A stretch of 64,000 bases of DNA. It comes from Hysterangium stoloniferum. Taxonomy: Eukaryota > Basidiomycota > Agaricomycetes > Hysterangiales > Hysterangiaceae. Position numbers and translations under genes: made by a program. A model generated the notes under the pieces. It saw nothing but the letters and a program-made list of their open reading frames with translations. It had not been told where the DNA came from and searched no databases. Position 1 is the stretch's first letter; the number at the start of each line of letters is the position of its first letter. The stretch lies in NCBI GenBank assembly GCA_015178975.1, contig WHVD01000033.1, forward strand, positions 496,001 to 560,000, written 5' to 3'. Shown here piece after piece: positions 11,239-22,740 of this stretch.

Positions 11239-12412
11239 ATGATTGATCCTTTATTAAAGCTCAATATTGAGCATATTCTCACCCCTCAGGAATATCCCAT
11301 TCATCCTTGTGTGTTAGAATTTGAAGATGATGATTGGAAATATTGGTTAGACTCAGAGAAAGCTATTTATGTTAATTGGCGGTACAAGTCTGAGCTCCCA
11401 GTGACAAGTATGTATTTTTTATTTATTCTGAAAGTATATATCTGAGATAGGTTACTTCGTTAGAGAGCAACTGAAAATACATGTATATGAATGGAAGATT
11501 CATTACAAATGTGACCATGCTGGCCAGCCATGCAATCGAAAAGATCCAAACCTTAGCCCATCAAAGAGAAGGAAAACTTCCAAAGCATTAAAGTAGGTTG
11601 TAATGCACATATTGATATTTATCAGGTTGTTGGCTGTGAGAAGGTAGTTGTTGAGCATCACTGGAAACACAATGGACATAGTGCATCTTTTAGAGTCTTC
11701 ACTAGTGTTTTGCTTAGTGTCTCTTTATTTTTACAATTTTCATCAAGATCCTTCAACGATTCAACACATGAAGGAATCATGAAATCCAGATGCTGTTTGT
11801 AGGTGGCTAGATGCAAGAGTAGATGAAGGGTTTGATGAGAACTCCATCAAGGCAATTCTATGTATGACAAGTGAACAGTTGTCTGAGGTATTTTTTTTTC
11901 TTGCTCATTCACTTTGTTCTATTTTAAAAGCAGCAGATTACAGCTGATATTGAAAAACTCCCTTTTGCCATCAAGTTGAGCGGTCAAGATATTTACAATG
12001 CCATTCAAAGAAAGGCACAATGGGAATCATTTTTATCTCCAAACAAGAAAGAAAGTATATATCTATGGTGCCAAAAGCTCCAGGAGAAGGGATGGGCAGC
12101 TGATTTTGAGAAAACACTGGGTGAAGAAGCACGCAATGGTTTTTCTATCATGCTCTGTTCTCCATGGCAACAAGAAGTGTGCTTTTCTTCATTTTGTCAT
12201 ATGTATGTTTTTCTAACAATCTAAAAGCTCTTTAATAAATACGGCAACACCATGTGCCTTGATTCAACACACAACACATGCAGGGGACCCTCTGGTGAGA
12301 AAATGTTTCTCAATACCATCCTGATCTGAGATCCTGTGACTGGAAGAGGTGTTCCGTTAGCATGGTCGATCACCAATTACAAATCTCAGTAAGTCACATC
12401 TTTTCTATTTTT
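11239..12412 (+). pseudogene. MULE-like transposase remnant
   Basis: Scattered plus-strand open segments read in order. An N-terminal segment starts at 11239. A cysteine/histidine zinc-finger-like stretch (HYKCDHAGQPCN, then KVGCNAHIDI, 11500-11620) resembles the FAR1/GCM-type fingers of MULE transposases. A helical region (11976-12110) follows. Next comes SPWQ (near 12160), then CLDSTHNTC (near 12250), the first-aspartate motif of the MULE DDE core, then TGRGVPLAWSITN (near 12340). Stops and frameshifts separate the pieces. Possible introns are seen (GTAAGT at about 12389). Only the front of the DDE core is present. A solo LTR starts at 12433. The family call rests on motif order. Confidence 0.5.
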
Positions 12413-12432
12413 TTTTTTACACTGGCATGAGC

Positions 12433-12920
12433 TGTGAAGAGTGGCAGAAGTTCTGACCGTTCTATATACGAAGAAATGAGTAGAAAGGAAGGATATTGAC
12501 CTATTCGGTGCAATATAAGAGAAAGTGAGAGAAAGAGCACGAGATGACGAAGGAGTCAATGAGTGCAATGGTTTGAGTGCAATGGTTCGAGTGGAGGCCT
12601 CAACTGTTATAGTTCGAGGCCAGAAGTATTCAGTAGTTCAGATAATGCTACCTATGTGGTAGCTGACACGTTACCCTGATCACCACTCGTAGTAGACCTA
12701 GTTTGTGTCTTACAAGTGGTGGTTCTTGGGTTAAAGTGTGTCTGAGTTCTATTTGGTGCCGAGTGCACCCACAAGTATACACAATGCTTTGAACTAATGA
12801 AATATGCAATATTCGAAGAATATAAAAGATAGAAAAATATAAATAAAATGTGTAAAATATAAATGAAATAAAAGGAGTGTTTTACCACAATGAAACTGTG
12901 GTAAAAGCATACTCCTCACA
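12433..12920 (-). mobile_element. Solo LTR, family X
   Basis: A 488-base copy with TGAGC at 12428-12432 and 12921-12925. It is about 13 bases longer than the others because of a short duplicated phrase (GAGTGCAATGGTT) near 12570-12590. Confidence 0.95.
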
Positions 12921-12925
12921 TGAGC

Positions 12926-13515
12926 AGTGCACCACATTGTATGCCCCACACACGCATTGGGTACACCATACATGCATGACACATGTTGTGTGTCCCACGC
13001 ACATGTTGGATTCCCCTCCTCACACATGTTGTTCCCCATGCACAAGTTGGATCCCCCCACACACATGTGGATCCTCCTCGCACATGTTGTTCCCCTTGCA
13101 CATGTTGGATCCCCCTCGCACACATTGTTCCCCACATCATTCCCCACACACACGTCATTTCCCACACATGTGTCATTCCCCACACACACATCGTTCCCCA
13201 CACACACATTGGTCCCCACACACATCATTCCCCACACATGCATTGGTCCCCACACACATCATTCCCCACACATGTGTCGTTCCCCACACACACATTGTTT
13301 CCCACACACGCATTGGTCCCCACACGCATCATTCCCCACACACACATGTCGGTCCCCACACGCATCGTTCCCCACATGCGTCGGTCCCCACACACACATT
13401 GGTCCCCACACACACGTTGGTCCCCACACACACATTGGTCCCCACACACACATTGGTCCCCACACATGTGTTGGTCCCCACATGGGTCATTCCCCACACA
13501 CACGTCATTCCCTAG
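12926..13515. repeat. Minisatellite, 18-19 base CCCCACACACA units
   Basis: About 30 diverged units of the type TTGGTCCCCACACACACA are arranged in tandem, with the most regular part at 13190-13500. The unit is cytosine-rich on this strand and lacks stop codons in several frames of both strands. That produces long spurious open readings, which are not genes. Confidence 0.9.
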
Positions 13516-13573
13516 TACTAATATTATTTTGTTTCATTCATCCCTTACTGCAATTCCTTACATGGCTCAGGGG

Positions 13574-14420
13574 TGTTAAGAGCAGAAACTGACAGATGTC
13601 GGCAGACCAACGGGGACCGAATGGAAGGACTTGGCTTCAGCTTATGTGCTGTGCCCTCACAAGTTACCGTCAGGTGTCCTTAAATTTCGGGCAGGCAGAA
13701 ACTAGTCCTGTCAAGTAAACCTCTCAGTAAACTACTGATCAGAAACTGAAGGATCAGTTGAGGGTTGGGCTGAGGGGTCGGAGACCAAGAGTCAGAGACT
13801 GAGAGTTGGAGACTGAGAGAGTCAGAGACTGAGAGAGTCGGAGACTGAGAGAGAAGTTGTAAATGTAGGTTGAATTGTAAATCAGATGGAGTCGGAATGT
13901 GGTGGTCGTGAATAGATAATGGAGTTGGAAATTAGAGGGGTATATAAGTCGATCTAAGTCGATATTCTGATTGTCTAGTAGTTACATTATAGCGGGTCTA
14001 TATACGAGTTATCGGCATCTAGAAACTACTAACTAAGGGAGGAGCGGAAACACTATTTGACAAATAGACTTGACTAGAAACTGGAAGGTTACGATAAGAT
14101 CGGAAGCCAAGATTTAGCCAAGAGTGGGATTATGAGAAAAGGGAATAGTCCACGGGCTACAAGTATATATGGGCATATGTGAAACATAGAGTAAAACGGA
14201 TCATCATAATGAAAAGGGATGTATCAAAGCATAACCAGATGGTACGAGTATATTTTGACAGGGGCATAAATGGGGTTTGATTGCCGTGAAGGTATACATC
14301 AGTGTCAGTGTTCCGAAGGTCACTGAAATGATGACTTGATCAATAACTTCGAACATCAATAGACTGCAGTATTCTCGGGGACTGTCGGGTTGCGACACAT
14401 GTTATGACATGGTTGTAACA
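13574..14420 (-). mobile_element. Solo LTR, family W
   Basis: An 847-base LTR from TGTTAAGAGC to GGTTGTAACA, with AGGGG at 13569-13573 and 14421-14425. The same family ends the large gypsy element at 23783-40886. It contains the GACTTGGCTTCAGCTTAT box and a run of GAGACTGAGAGAGTCGGA tandem phrases near 13780-13850. Confidence 0.92.
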
Positions 14421-14557
14421 AGGGGCAAATGTGCCTGGTCCCCACACACATTCATGATTGATTGCTCAGATACAGAAGCACTCACACTTAATTTGGCATT
14501 TGCAGACTACCCTGTAAGTATTTTGTTAAGTGCAGCAGAAGGACTTTTGGGACACAC

Positions 14558-14865
14558 TGTTAAATAGATCAGATTATGTAAACCGACAAATTTAATATAT
14601 CTCATTTAAAATTTTCAAATTTATTTCAAATATTAGTATGAGAAATTTTACAAGGTCTTTACTAAATACTTGCGAAAACACAAGAAATATGAATATTTGA
14701 AAATTTAATCTTAGATTGATCAGATCAGGAGTCCGGTGAATTTCATTGTGGCGGCAATCACTGAAAATTGATCGGCTAAGCCTTCGTATGGGGGAAATAA
14801 GGTCACCCCTCTTGCAGCATCTTTTGCCTTGCAGCTGAATTTCGACAAGGTAGCACAACACCACA
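14558..14865 (+). other. Possible old LTR with primer-site-like end
   Basis: An AT-rich stretch begins TGTTAAATAG and ends ACACCACA, directly followed by TTGGGCGCCCTGCCGGG. That sequence resembles the primer-binding region of some gypsy elements. No second copy and no duplication were found, so this is weak. Confidence 0.2.
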
Positions 14866-16338
14866 TTGGGCGCCCTGCCGGGATCGACGCCCCACCTCCT
14901 TATCTTTCCGATTCCATGTCTCCCAAGCGAGCTCATGACTGTACAGCCTTTGTACTTAAGCTTCGCTTCCGCGTTACAAGGAAATTAAAGATGCGCCCCG
15001 CCCATCGCCATGCCAAAGTCCAGTTCCTACCATCCGCTTGGCGTGGCGTTTCCGGTTGTGAGTTACCCCCGGATTTTCCCTGAATTATTTATCATGAGGC
15101 TTTTTGCACAGTGACTCCATCGATTGCATCTAAACACCCAACAGATGTAACCAATCCAGATAATACCTTGTGACGAAGTTTCGACTATCAGCAGGACACA
15201 TGATTCACGAAGCTTATGACTGGCGAAGAGAACCCAACTCTATAAACCATATTAATGATAAGATATCACGTGCCGTACAAAATATATTCCCCTTGTATTT
15301 ATTTAATTTTTCACGATTTGAGTAGTCGCTCTCTAGCTCTTTTGTGAAATTTGGGGTGTTACTTGGTCGAGACACGACAAGATAAGCCGCAAGATCACAA
15401 CAACATCGAGCTCGTTGTTATACCTGAGAGCTCTGTCTGGGGCTCTAGATAGCGTATTAGTCTTCAGTGAATAATCCAGCGCATGTTATACTCAAATTAT
15501 GTGTGAGGAGCTGAGCTGAGCTTTTTGTCGAAGCCCAAATGATCTCTACATGTACTTACCTGCGTTGCATTGGTAAGCAACATGTTATCAATGATTTTTG
15601 GTGACTATAATCCATGCTTAATGAAGACGCAGTATCGCATATTTAAACAACGGTAGTGAGCGCGTGGAGTCTTGGTCCTCTTAGCCTTGATTTGCAGTGT
15701 TTGCGTCAAGATGGGCATCTTGTGAACACGACAGGCCGAGAAACTAGTCCGTTCATGCTCCCGATGCCACAGCCTGTCCTGCTTGCTTCTTTCCTTCCAT
15801 CCATTTCCTCGTCTATGCTTCCTTACGTACACTACAACCTCTTAGACTCATTTCAGGTAGGACCCGATCTCGAAGAGACGACATTCACCAATGTCCGAAC
15901 GATACAGGCAAAAGATAATTACAACTGGTTGAAATCGCTATTTTCCCGCTTCGGGAGCGGACGATTTTCATTATTTGATCATTATTGTTTACAAATAAAC
16001 AATAATTAATCGGTTTGTATTGGGTATCCTGAATGGGATCTTTGGGCGCTATGCTTGCGTTACGGATCAGATTCGGTACATCTGCTTGTACACCAGATGT
16101 GGTGATACGGTTATTACCCATGTTCAGTAGCCAAACATGCTCTCCACTTCGCCTCTTTAAACAAGCGCATGTCAACGATGAATAGTTCGTAAGCGCTATA
16201 TTGAAAATACAAGTTACATAGGACTCTTGAAAAGATCTTCGTAGAATATGAGAAGCATAATGGTCCATCGGACAAGGGAACCCTGACAGTCTGATAATTG
16301 CGGAGTTGAAGAGTCTTCAATATCCTTCATCCTGGTGG
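14866..16338. other. Low-repeat stretch without a called gene
   Basis: Base composition is more balanced than in the flanking repeats and no element from elsewhere in the window matches. Several short open readings exist on both strands (for example 15656-16009 plus and 15885-16268 minus), but none shows a recognisable domain. The segment next to 16339 is presumably the 3' untranslated region of the minus-strand gene. Confidence 0.35.
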
Positions 16339-17905
16339 CTACTGCCTTTTGGGTGGCATTCGATAAGAATTTGGCGGCGGTCCATACGGATTTGGGTGCG
16401 CTCCATATGGATTTTGGGGCATTCCATACGCCGATGGAAGACCGACGCCATATGGCAGAAGTGGCGGCCGATGTGGGAGATGAGGCAGAAGAGGCGGCCG
16501 ATGTGGTAGATGGCTCACATAGGGGTGAGTCAGCACGCCTGGACCTATTGCAGTGGGTGGTGCCGCCTGTTCCATTCCGCTAGAGGATCCGTCATAACCT
16601 CCGCGCCCCACATTCATTCGTTCTCCCACTGTACCCCTCCTTTCCCCTACGTCCCCTTCGCTCCCTATATTACCTTCTCCTCGCCTGTAATCATCCCTCC
16701 CCGTACTATCATATTGGTCGGCATCTCGGCCGTGATCCCTTTCTCCTCTCCTCAGTGGCCTTTGCCCCGCCTCCCTCGGTGGTCCGCTATAGCCTCCTTG
16801 CCCTGTATCCCCCCCTCTATGAATGTATCTACCTCTCAGTGTATCATGATATCCCTGTTCGTGGTCATATCTATCTCTCCCCGTATTGTCGCGCCTGCCA
16901 CCGCTCCGGGCGGCCCCGGTCCCGCCTTGCTCGGAAGGTCGGTCGTTCCAGTCGAATCCATCGTCCTCCGAATTGGATCCACCATCGTCTGAATCGGATC
17001 CGTTGTCGTCACTCTCGTCTTTCCGATATGTGCTGCCTCCTTCCCCCCATCCCTCACCTCCAACGTCTCCGTCCGATCCATTCCCTGGCCCCTCTCCGCC
17101 TCCGCCTCCATATCCCCATCCCATCCCCATCCCAAATCCCGCCCTCCCATAATGACCTGTCCTCCTCCCTGTCCTCTCCCCACGCTGGTCTTTTCGCTCC
17201 GCTTTCCCCTCCGCCCTCCCCTCCCCTTTCCCTTCCCTTTCCCACTGCCCCGCAGTCGGTTTGTCCGTATTTGTTGGCGTATTAATGGTGGGAGGAGGGC
17301 GGTTAGTCTCCCCTTTAAAAAGGTGGAAATTATGTTGACTCCACATGCAAGGTATTTTCAGTACTCACAATATGTCCAACAGTCTTGGATTCTTTCCAGT
17401 TCGCCGTGTTCAAGGCGCACATACTGATCAGCCGTATTGAGTTTCTTCGCTGTTTCGCTTGGGATGAATTCTCCATCATTTCCAACCCAGAGGAAAGTAG
17501 GTTTCAGGTCTGGAAGGTAGTCATGACTCTTGCCATCTGCTGAGTAGCTGAATCGTATTGGTCGTCTCATGAGGCTATCGGTCGGGACAGGAATGTTCGA
17601 ATTGAGAAATTTGACCGGACTCCACCAACCGTGATCTGCCTGCAATGTGTTATCAGCCTCTCCATCTGTGACTGTAGAAATGCATAAAGAAAACAGACAT
17701 TTTTACGAGGAACATAATTCCCTGTTCTATGATTCAACTGCGCACCATATAACGGAGCAATATTGATACCCTTATTTGTACTTCGAACAACCAAACATGG
17801 ACGAGATTTTCGGGACGCTTCTCCTGAAAATGAGTCCGAAGCAGCGGCGAATACTTTGCTAGTAGGGCGATAGTAGACGACTTGTCCAGGTTTTGGCAAC
17901 CACAT
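16339..17905 (-). CDS. Host gene of unknown function with disordered G/R/P-rich tail
   Basis: A three-exon minus-strand gene. Exon 1 starts at ATG 17905 (MWLPKPGQVVYYRPTSKVFA). Exon 2 is 17671-17369 and exon 3 is 17312-16339, ending in PPKRQ. Intron 2 (17313-17368, 56 bases, GTGAGT...TTAAAG) keeps frame exactly. Intron 1 ends at 17672; its donor is either 17706 (35 bases) or 17745 (74 bases). The N-terminal about 170 residues look globular, with beta-rich RPCLVVRS and INIAPLYG stretches and a TFLWVGNDGEFI segment. The C-terminal about 320 residues are low complexity: a lysine/glutamate/arginine stretch, glycine-rich GMGMGWGYGGGGG, an acidic DESDDNGSDSDDGG block, then RDY-rich and a tandem HLPHRPPLLP pair followed by PYG/NPYG repeats. 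The tail resembles condensate-forming RNA-associated proteins, but I recognise no domain and assign no function. Confidence 0.7.
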
Positions 17906-18493
17906 GTATGTCTTAAAGATTATCACTTCAGGAGAGGGGGGAAGTTTGATTGAATGTTCACTTCTTAGTAGACATTATATATGCTCACAATTTGCCGCCT
18001 TAAGGAACAATAAAAGCCTAATGGAGATACTCACACTAGGAATCTTGTGAATGTGATCAATATCGGAAAGAAGTGAGATCCAGAGCTTCACTGAATAGGT
18101 CTTATTTATTCGCTAATAATGACCGCCAACGAAGATAAGACGAGGCACGTGTCCCTTTGAACAACTCCGATTTGCAAATACTCTCTATTAGAGATTCACA
18201 ATTAAAGGTCAACATTGCACCTCGCGTTAGGTCTATCGGGGCAGTCAACAATATTTACATCTAGGGGTTGATTCGATATCAGGAGACGCTGGCAAGACAG
18301 CCACAACTCCACTTCCATTCAAATTACAGTACTTGAGGAAAATCGGTACTTCTTTGTGGCTCCTATTCTTTATTTGATTGATGCTTGTATTATGTTTCAA
18401 ATTCCACGTGTTGAGTTCACTCATGCTTGGCATTACGGCATAACAGATCAGACCTCCGGCATAGCATGTCTCGCAAGTATACCAATATTCATA
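17906..18493. promoter_or_regulatory. Upstream region of the 16339-17905 gene; left pogo flank
   Basis: 588 bases hold no convincing coding sequence. They should contain the promoter of the minus-strand gene, but no clear TATA box was singled out. The right edge (CCAATATTCA then TA at 18492) is the left half of the pogo target site. The right half continues at 50773. Confidence 0.5.
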
Positions 18494-18522
18494 CAGTCGA
18501 ACCTCTCTTTTCCCATGCCCTT
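18494..18522 (+). repeat. Left terminal inverted repeat of the pogo element
   Basis: CAGTCGAACCTCTCTTTTCC and following bases pair imperfectly with 50744-50772. TA precedes it at 18492. Confidence 0.7.
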
Positions 18523-18589
18523 GGTCACCCCCTGGGGCTATGGGTTAAGAAGGAGTATGGGATGCAAAGGAGTTACAAAAAATCGGTCC

Positions 18590-18632
18590 CAAGAGTCAGA
18601 AACAAATCAGAAACAAATCAGAAACAAATCAT
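18590..18632 (+). repeat. Short tandem repeat, AGAAACAAATC units
   Basis: Three and a half copies of an 11-base unit (AGAAACAAATC) lie just downstream of the pogo transposase stop, inside the element. Confidence 0.85.
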
Positions 18633-18962
18633 ATTATATTTCAAGGCTATATTGTACAAGTAGAGCTGTTGTTGGGTTGTTTATGGCTGAAGTAAGCTGT
18701 TATTTGAGTTGGAACCATGGAATGAAACCTTTCCAAATGGATTTGCTGTTCAAAAGAGGCCATAATTCCTTCCAGTTTGCATGCCATGGGATCATCAATG
18801 CTATTGATGTATCTGTTGATGATTGATGCAGCCTGAAGCACATCATGATGTGTTGGGAGAGCTTCCACTGATGTATCATCCTCAATGTCATCATCCTCTC
18901 CATTGATTTGCCCTTGTTCTTGTGCTGCTCATGGGAAGATTTCTCCATCTGTTATCTCTTCT

Positions 18963-20009
18963 TGTTAAGATCTAAGCTAAAAGGGGAAGGGTGAATCTAA
19001 GTCAGAGTGTGAGGAGTATGCTTTTACCACAGTTTTATTGTGGTAAAACATTCCTTTTATTTTATTTATATTTTACACATTCTATTCATATTTTTATATC
19101 CTTCGAATATTGCACCATTTCATTAGTTTGAAGTTTTGTGTATACTTGTGGGTGCACTCAGCACCAAATAAAACTCAGACACACTTTTACCCAAGCACCA
19201 CCACTCGTAAGACATAAACTAGGTCTACAGCGAGCGGTGATCAGGGTAATGTGTCAGCTACCACATAGGTAGCATTATCTGAGCTATCTAACACTTCAGG
19301 CCTCGAACTATAGCAGTCGAGGCCTCCACTCGAATCATCCTTCTTCCCATTCTACTCATTTCTTCATATATAGAACGGTCAGAACTTCTACCACTCTTCA
19401 CACAAAGGTCTGATGATTGGAAATGAACTAATCGGGGGGCCAACAATAGAGATCATACTAGTCAGGAGATCCAAATCTATAATCACAGTGGAGCTTGGCT
19501 TCAACTTATGTGTTGTGCCCTCATGCGAACTGCTAGGTGCTCTGGTATTTCCAACAAACCAAATAGTACAATAGAGACTAAGTTCAACACTTAGCTCACT
19601 CAACTGGGGGGGCTGAAATACTAAGAGTTGTATAGTAAGAGTTCATGGCTTGCCAAGGATGTCTTTGGGAGTATGGAGAAAGGAAGAATGAGACTGAAAA
19701 CTAGTAGAGGGTAATCTAAGTTGATTTTTGAGCTGAAGAACTGTAGATACATGAAGAAGATTATATACTAACATGTGAAAATGGATCATGAGAAGTTGAT
19801 GACAAGGCAGGGAGACTAAATGTAATATACTAAATATTATTAAAAGGAGTCTGAGGTGGCAAGTGGGATGTGTAAAGGGGAGATGGTAATGGAACAGAAA
19901 ACTAAAAAGGTTAACTACTATAGTGGAACAAGTGTTGGGGGCACTAGGGTCAATGGTAGGCTTGGGCCCAAAGCAGGTTGTGGGGGTCCAAAATGATGGG
20001 ATCCTAACA
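18963..20009 (-). mobile_element. Solo LTR, family S, itself holding a family X solo LTR
   Basis: It runs from TGTTAAGATC to GATCCTAACA with CTTCT at 18958-18962 and 20010-20014. It interrupts the pogo C-terminus, which reads through from one flank to the other. Length without the inner insert is about 650 bases. It contains a GGCTTCAACTTATGTG box related to that of families Z, W and T. Confidence 0.88.
19008..19402 (+). mobile_element. Solo LTR, family X (short copy)
   Basis: A 395-base copy, shorter than its 475-base relatives, with flanks CAGAG (19003-19007) and CAAAG (19403-19407), one mismatch. It is nested in the family S LTR. Confidence 0.88.
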
Positions 20010-20385
20010 CTTCTGAACACTTCTCATCTGCTGGGTTGAGTAATGCCTCAAGATCCATCCTGCTACTTGTCTGTAATGCCCCAGTTGCTATCAGTTCATT
20101 GAGAGCTCCTTCAACCAACCTGGTTCTCAGCATTTGCATGGGATCCTCATCACCAAAACTGGAGTAAGTATTGAGGAGTGATGAGATCTGGATAGTAGGC
20201 TGGATGGGTATGGTTGAGATCATGGTAGCAAGAATACCAGCTTTATGCTAACAATGCCTAATTGTAGTTGTATCAACATTTCACCAAGCAGCATCTGCAA
20301 GTCACATAGCTTGGAGCTGATCTATGTGATATATTTTTGAAGGTGTGACACCTGCATCATAACAATCAATGGCATGTTGAATATA

Positions 20386-20622
20386 CAGTGACTCACAAAA
20401 CCTTTCCAATGTTTGGAGTTTGCATATTGGCAAACTGCTACCGGGGAGAAAAAATAGTAAAAAATATCAAAAATTCACACTAGATAGCTAAACATGTATA
20501 GAATTGTGGCCTAGAATATTATTACATAATATGTATTTTTGGGCATGCTAAAAATAGTTTAGTCAGGCCTGCTCATTGGAAAGGTTTTGTGGCTGATGAT
20601 TATGATGCAATATATGCTATAT
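20386..20622 (+). repeat. Left terminal inverted repeat of Tc1 element
   Basis: It pairs with 21755-21988 over nearly its full length, with scattered substitutions and small gaps. The inner edge overlaps the stop codon region of the transposase. Confidence 0.9.
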
Positions 20623-20623
20623 T

Positions 20624-21639
20624 TTAATACTTGGTATACCCTCCCTTGGCCTTTATGACTGCCTCAACCCTCCTTGGCATGCTTTCAATTAACTTCTGAC
20701 ACTCAGAAGCTGGTATATCTTCCCACTCCTTCTCTATCCTCTTCCACAACTCCAGAATCCCACTTGGTGCAGTGGCATACTGTCCCAGCTTTCTCTTCAA
20801 GTAATCCCATAGATGCTCAATTGGATTGAGGTCTGGGGATTGGGCAGGCCATGGTAGGACAGTCATTCCATTATTTTCAAACCATTCCTTTGCCTTTTTG
20901 CAGGTATGTTTTGGATCATTATCCTGCTGAAAGATGATTTTAGCAGGGTCCAACTGGTAATACCTGATGCTGTTTTGGAGGTCTTCATCAAAGATGCTCC
21001 TGTAAAGTTCCCCATCCATTCTACCCTCAATCCTGGTGGCATATCCCACACCCTCCCACATGAAGCACCCCCAAACCATGACAGACCCTCCACCAAACTT
21101 CACTGTTCCTTGAACTAGCCTCTCATTCAGCCTTCCCCAGTCTTTTTCCATGCCCACTTCCTCCCATCTGATCCAAGGCAATTTATTTTAGTCTCATCAG
21201 ACCATATAACCCTCCTCCAGTCATCTAAAGTCCAATACTGGTGGGCCAAAGCAAAGTCAAGCCTCTCCTTCATGTGTCTCTTGGACAAAAGTGGCTTCTT
21301 CTTCTTCACAACTGCTTTCATCCCTGCACTCTTCAAGCTCCTCTGAACTGTATGAGCTGAGATAGAGTTGTTGGTGATAGTCTGAAGTGTTTTGGCTATG
21401 TCAACTGCAGTTTCAGCCTTTCCAGAGGTGATCAAGTGGACTGCATGATGGATGTTGGTAGGAGAGAGCTTCTTGGGACGACCTCCAGTTGATTTTGGGA
21501 GGGTAGGAAGGTATTTAGAGTGAAGTCTGGAGATAGTACTAATGCTAATGCCAGTTATTGAGACAATGTATGGAGTGGAATGGTCATCTTCAAGCTGTGA
21601 GATAATGTATTGTTGCTGATCAGGTGTGATGGAGTGCAT
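20624..21639 (-). pseudogene. Tc1 transposase, DD34E, one frameshift
   Basis: It starts at ATG 21639 (MHSITPDQQQYIISQLEDD). The N-terminal part has two helix-turn-helix segments with a GGRPKKL linker between them. The catalytic core follows: VIWSDETKINCLGSDGR (first D), then FGGGSVMVWGCF, IFQQDNDPKHT (second D) and SPDLNPIEHLW (E). There are 34 residues between the second D and the E. It ends IKAKGGYTKY. The reading changes frame once, near 21130-21180, just after WAWKKTGEG; otherwise all catalytic residues are present over about 340 residues, the usual Tc1 length. The copy is thus recently broken. Confidence 0.92.
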
Positions 21640-21754
21640 GATGGATTGCTGGTAATGAAAAGAGCTAGGAATGTCAGAATTGACTATAAATCAACAAGTC
21701 ACATGACCATGTTGAATATAATCAACAAAGACATGTGATTTGGCCAGTTTATAT

Positions 21755-21988
21755 AGTATATATTGTATCAAAATCATCAGCCACAAAACCTTTCCAATGA
21801 GCAGGCCTGACTAAACTATTTGTAGCATACCCAAAAATGCATATTATGTAATAATACTCTAGACCATGATTCTATACATGTTTAGCTATCCAGTGTGAAT
21901 TTTTGAAAAGTTTTGCTATTTTCTCTCCCCTGGTAGCAGTCTGCCAATATGCAAACTCCAAACATTGGAAAGGTTTTGTGAGTCACTG
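21755..21988 (-). repeat. Right terminal inverted repeat of Tc1 element
   Basis: Inverted copy of 20386-20622, ending CACTG before TA. Confidence 0.9.
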
Positions 21989-22740
21989 TATATTGCCCTT
22001 TAATGAGCCTTGAAGCATCATATAATGCATGGATCCTTTGGCTGGATGTGGGCAGCAAGATTGGGCTTGAAATTCTCAACAGAGATATTCTGAATGCTGT
22101 TTGGGATTTTGTGACCAGAGAAATTATCCTGCAAAAGAAGGACCTTGCAGTTTTTCATCCTGAGTTTCTGATCCCAATCTTCAAGCCACTCTTTATACAA
22201 CACTGATGTCATCCATGCTTTTGCATTGTTCTGGGAGTAAAAGTGATGTTGCTCACCAGTCTTGCTTGTCTTGGAATGCTCAAGGTGTTTTTACTTTTCC
22301 AATGACAAAGGGTGGTAGTTTCTCAGAGCCATCAGCATTTGATGTGAAGGTATATATAGGTAAGTCTAACTGTTCATCCTTTGATACCTGAAGACTTCTT
22401 GTCTGCTAAATCAGGAGGCAAACTACATCCCAAATTACTCATTAAACGAAAACTGCAGGTGTGATGCATACACATAAAACAATCCAGTCTCATCCATATT
22501 GAAAATGTCCTGCAGTTCATAATCATATTTCTGAATAAGCTCCTGGATCTATTGCTGCTCTGCATTTACAGCCTCTTGCTTGAAGATCCAGCTTCACCAT
22601 GGCACTTGAATTCCTTTGGACCAGTTTGAAGCTTGAACTGGTCCAGCCAGGCAGATTTTCCAGTGGATATTCTGGACACTTCCCCAGAAAAATGTCCATG
22701 GAGTTTCTGGGGATTAGTCTGGGGAGTATTGGAATATGTT

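Larger units (their letters stand above)
20386..21988 (-). mobile_element. Tc1-like DNA transposon with long terminal repeats
   Basis: A 1.6-kb element flanked by TA (20384-20385 and 21989-21990), with terminal inverted repeats of about 235 bases (20386-20622 and 21755-21988). Both begin CAGTGACTCACAAAACC. It carries one transposase gene on the minus strand. The repeats are about 90% alike by eye, so it is moderately young. It lies in the pogo transposase and interrupts its reading. Each terminal repeat is bounded by an inverted pair of an 18-base motif (CACAAAACCTTTCCAATG at 20394-20411 and 21782-21799; its complement at 20574-20591 and 21963-21980). Confidence 0.92.
18650..22740 (-). pseudogene. 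Pogo transposase: DDE core and C-terminus, interrupted
   Basis: Minus-strand pieces in order. A linker helix (KQEAVNAEQQQIQELI) leads to NMDETGLFY near 22490, which holds the first catalytic aspartate. Then come WLEDWDQKL and LLLQDNFSGHK near 22120, with the second aspartate, then AAHIQPKDPCII near 22030. After the Tc1 insertion (20386-21988) the tail resumes: RMDLEALLNPADE near 20050. After the solo LTR (18963-20009) it ends with ALPTHHDVLQAASIINRY, MACKLEGIMASF and MVPTQITAYF, the C-terminal pattern of fungal Tigger-type transposases. Frameshifts occur in the core, and the middle of the core between the two aspartate motifs is eroded. The N-terminal part is at 40887-41290, beyond the W element. 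Confidence 0.75.

Noticed and set aside
12794-13592. Several long overlapping open readings on both strands, rich in His/Thr/Pro or Cys/Gly/Trp
   Set aside because: They come from a tandem 18-19 base repeat with no stop codons in several frames. No start context, introns or domain supports a gene.
14866-14890. Resemblance of GGGCGCCCTGCCGGGATCGA to the 3' half of a tRNA in reverse
   Set aside because: No matching acceptor, D-arm or anticodon stem could be found nearby.
14829-15083. 84-residue plus-strand reading beginning next to TTGGGCGCCCTGCCGGG
   Set aside because: No domain or second copy. The start may be sequence after an old LTR, but nothing confirms a gag.
16510-17285. Plus-strand readings opposite the minus-strand host gene
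   Set aside because: They are proline/serine-rich mirror readings of the low-complexity tail. The minus reading has consistent splice sites and domain-like sequence.
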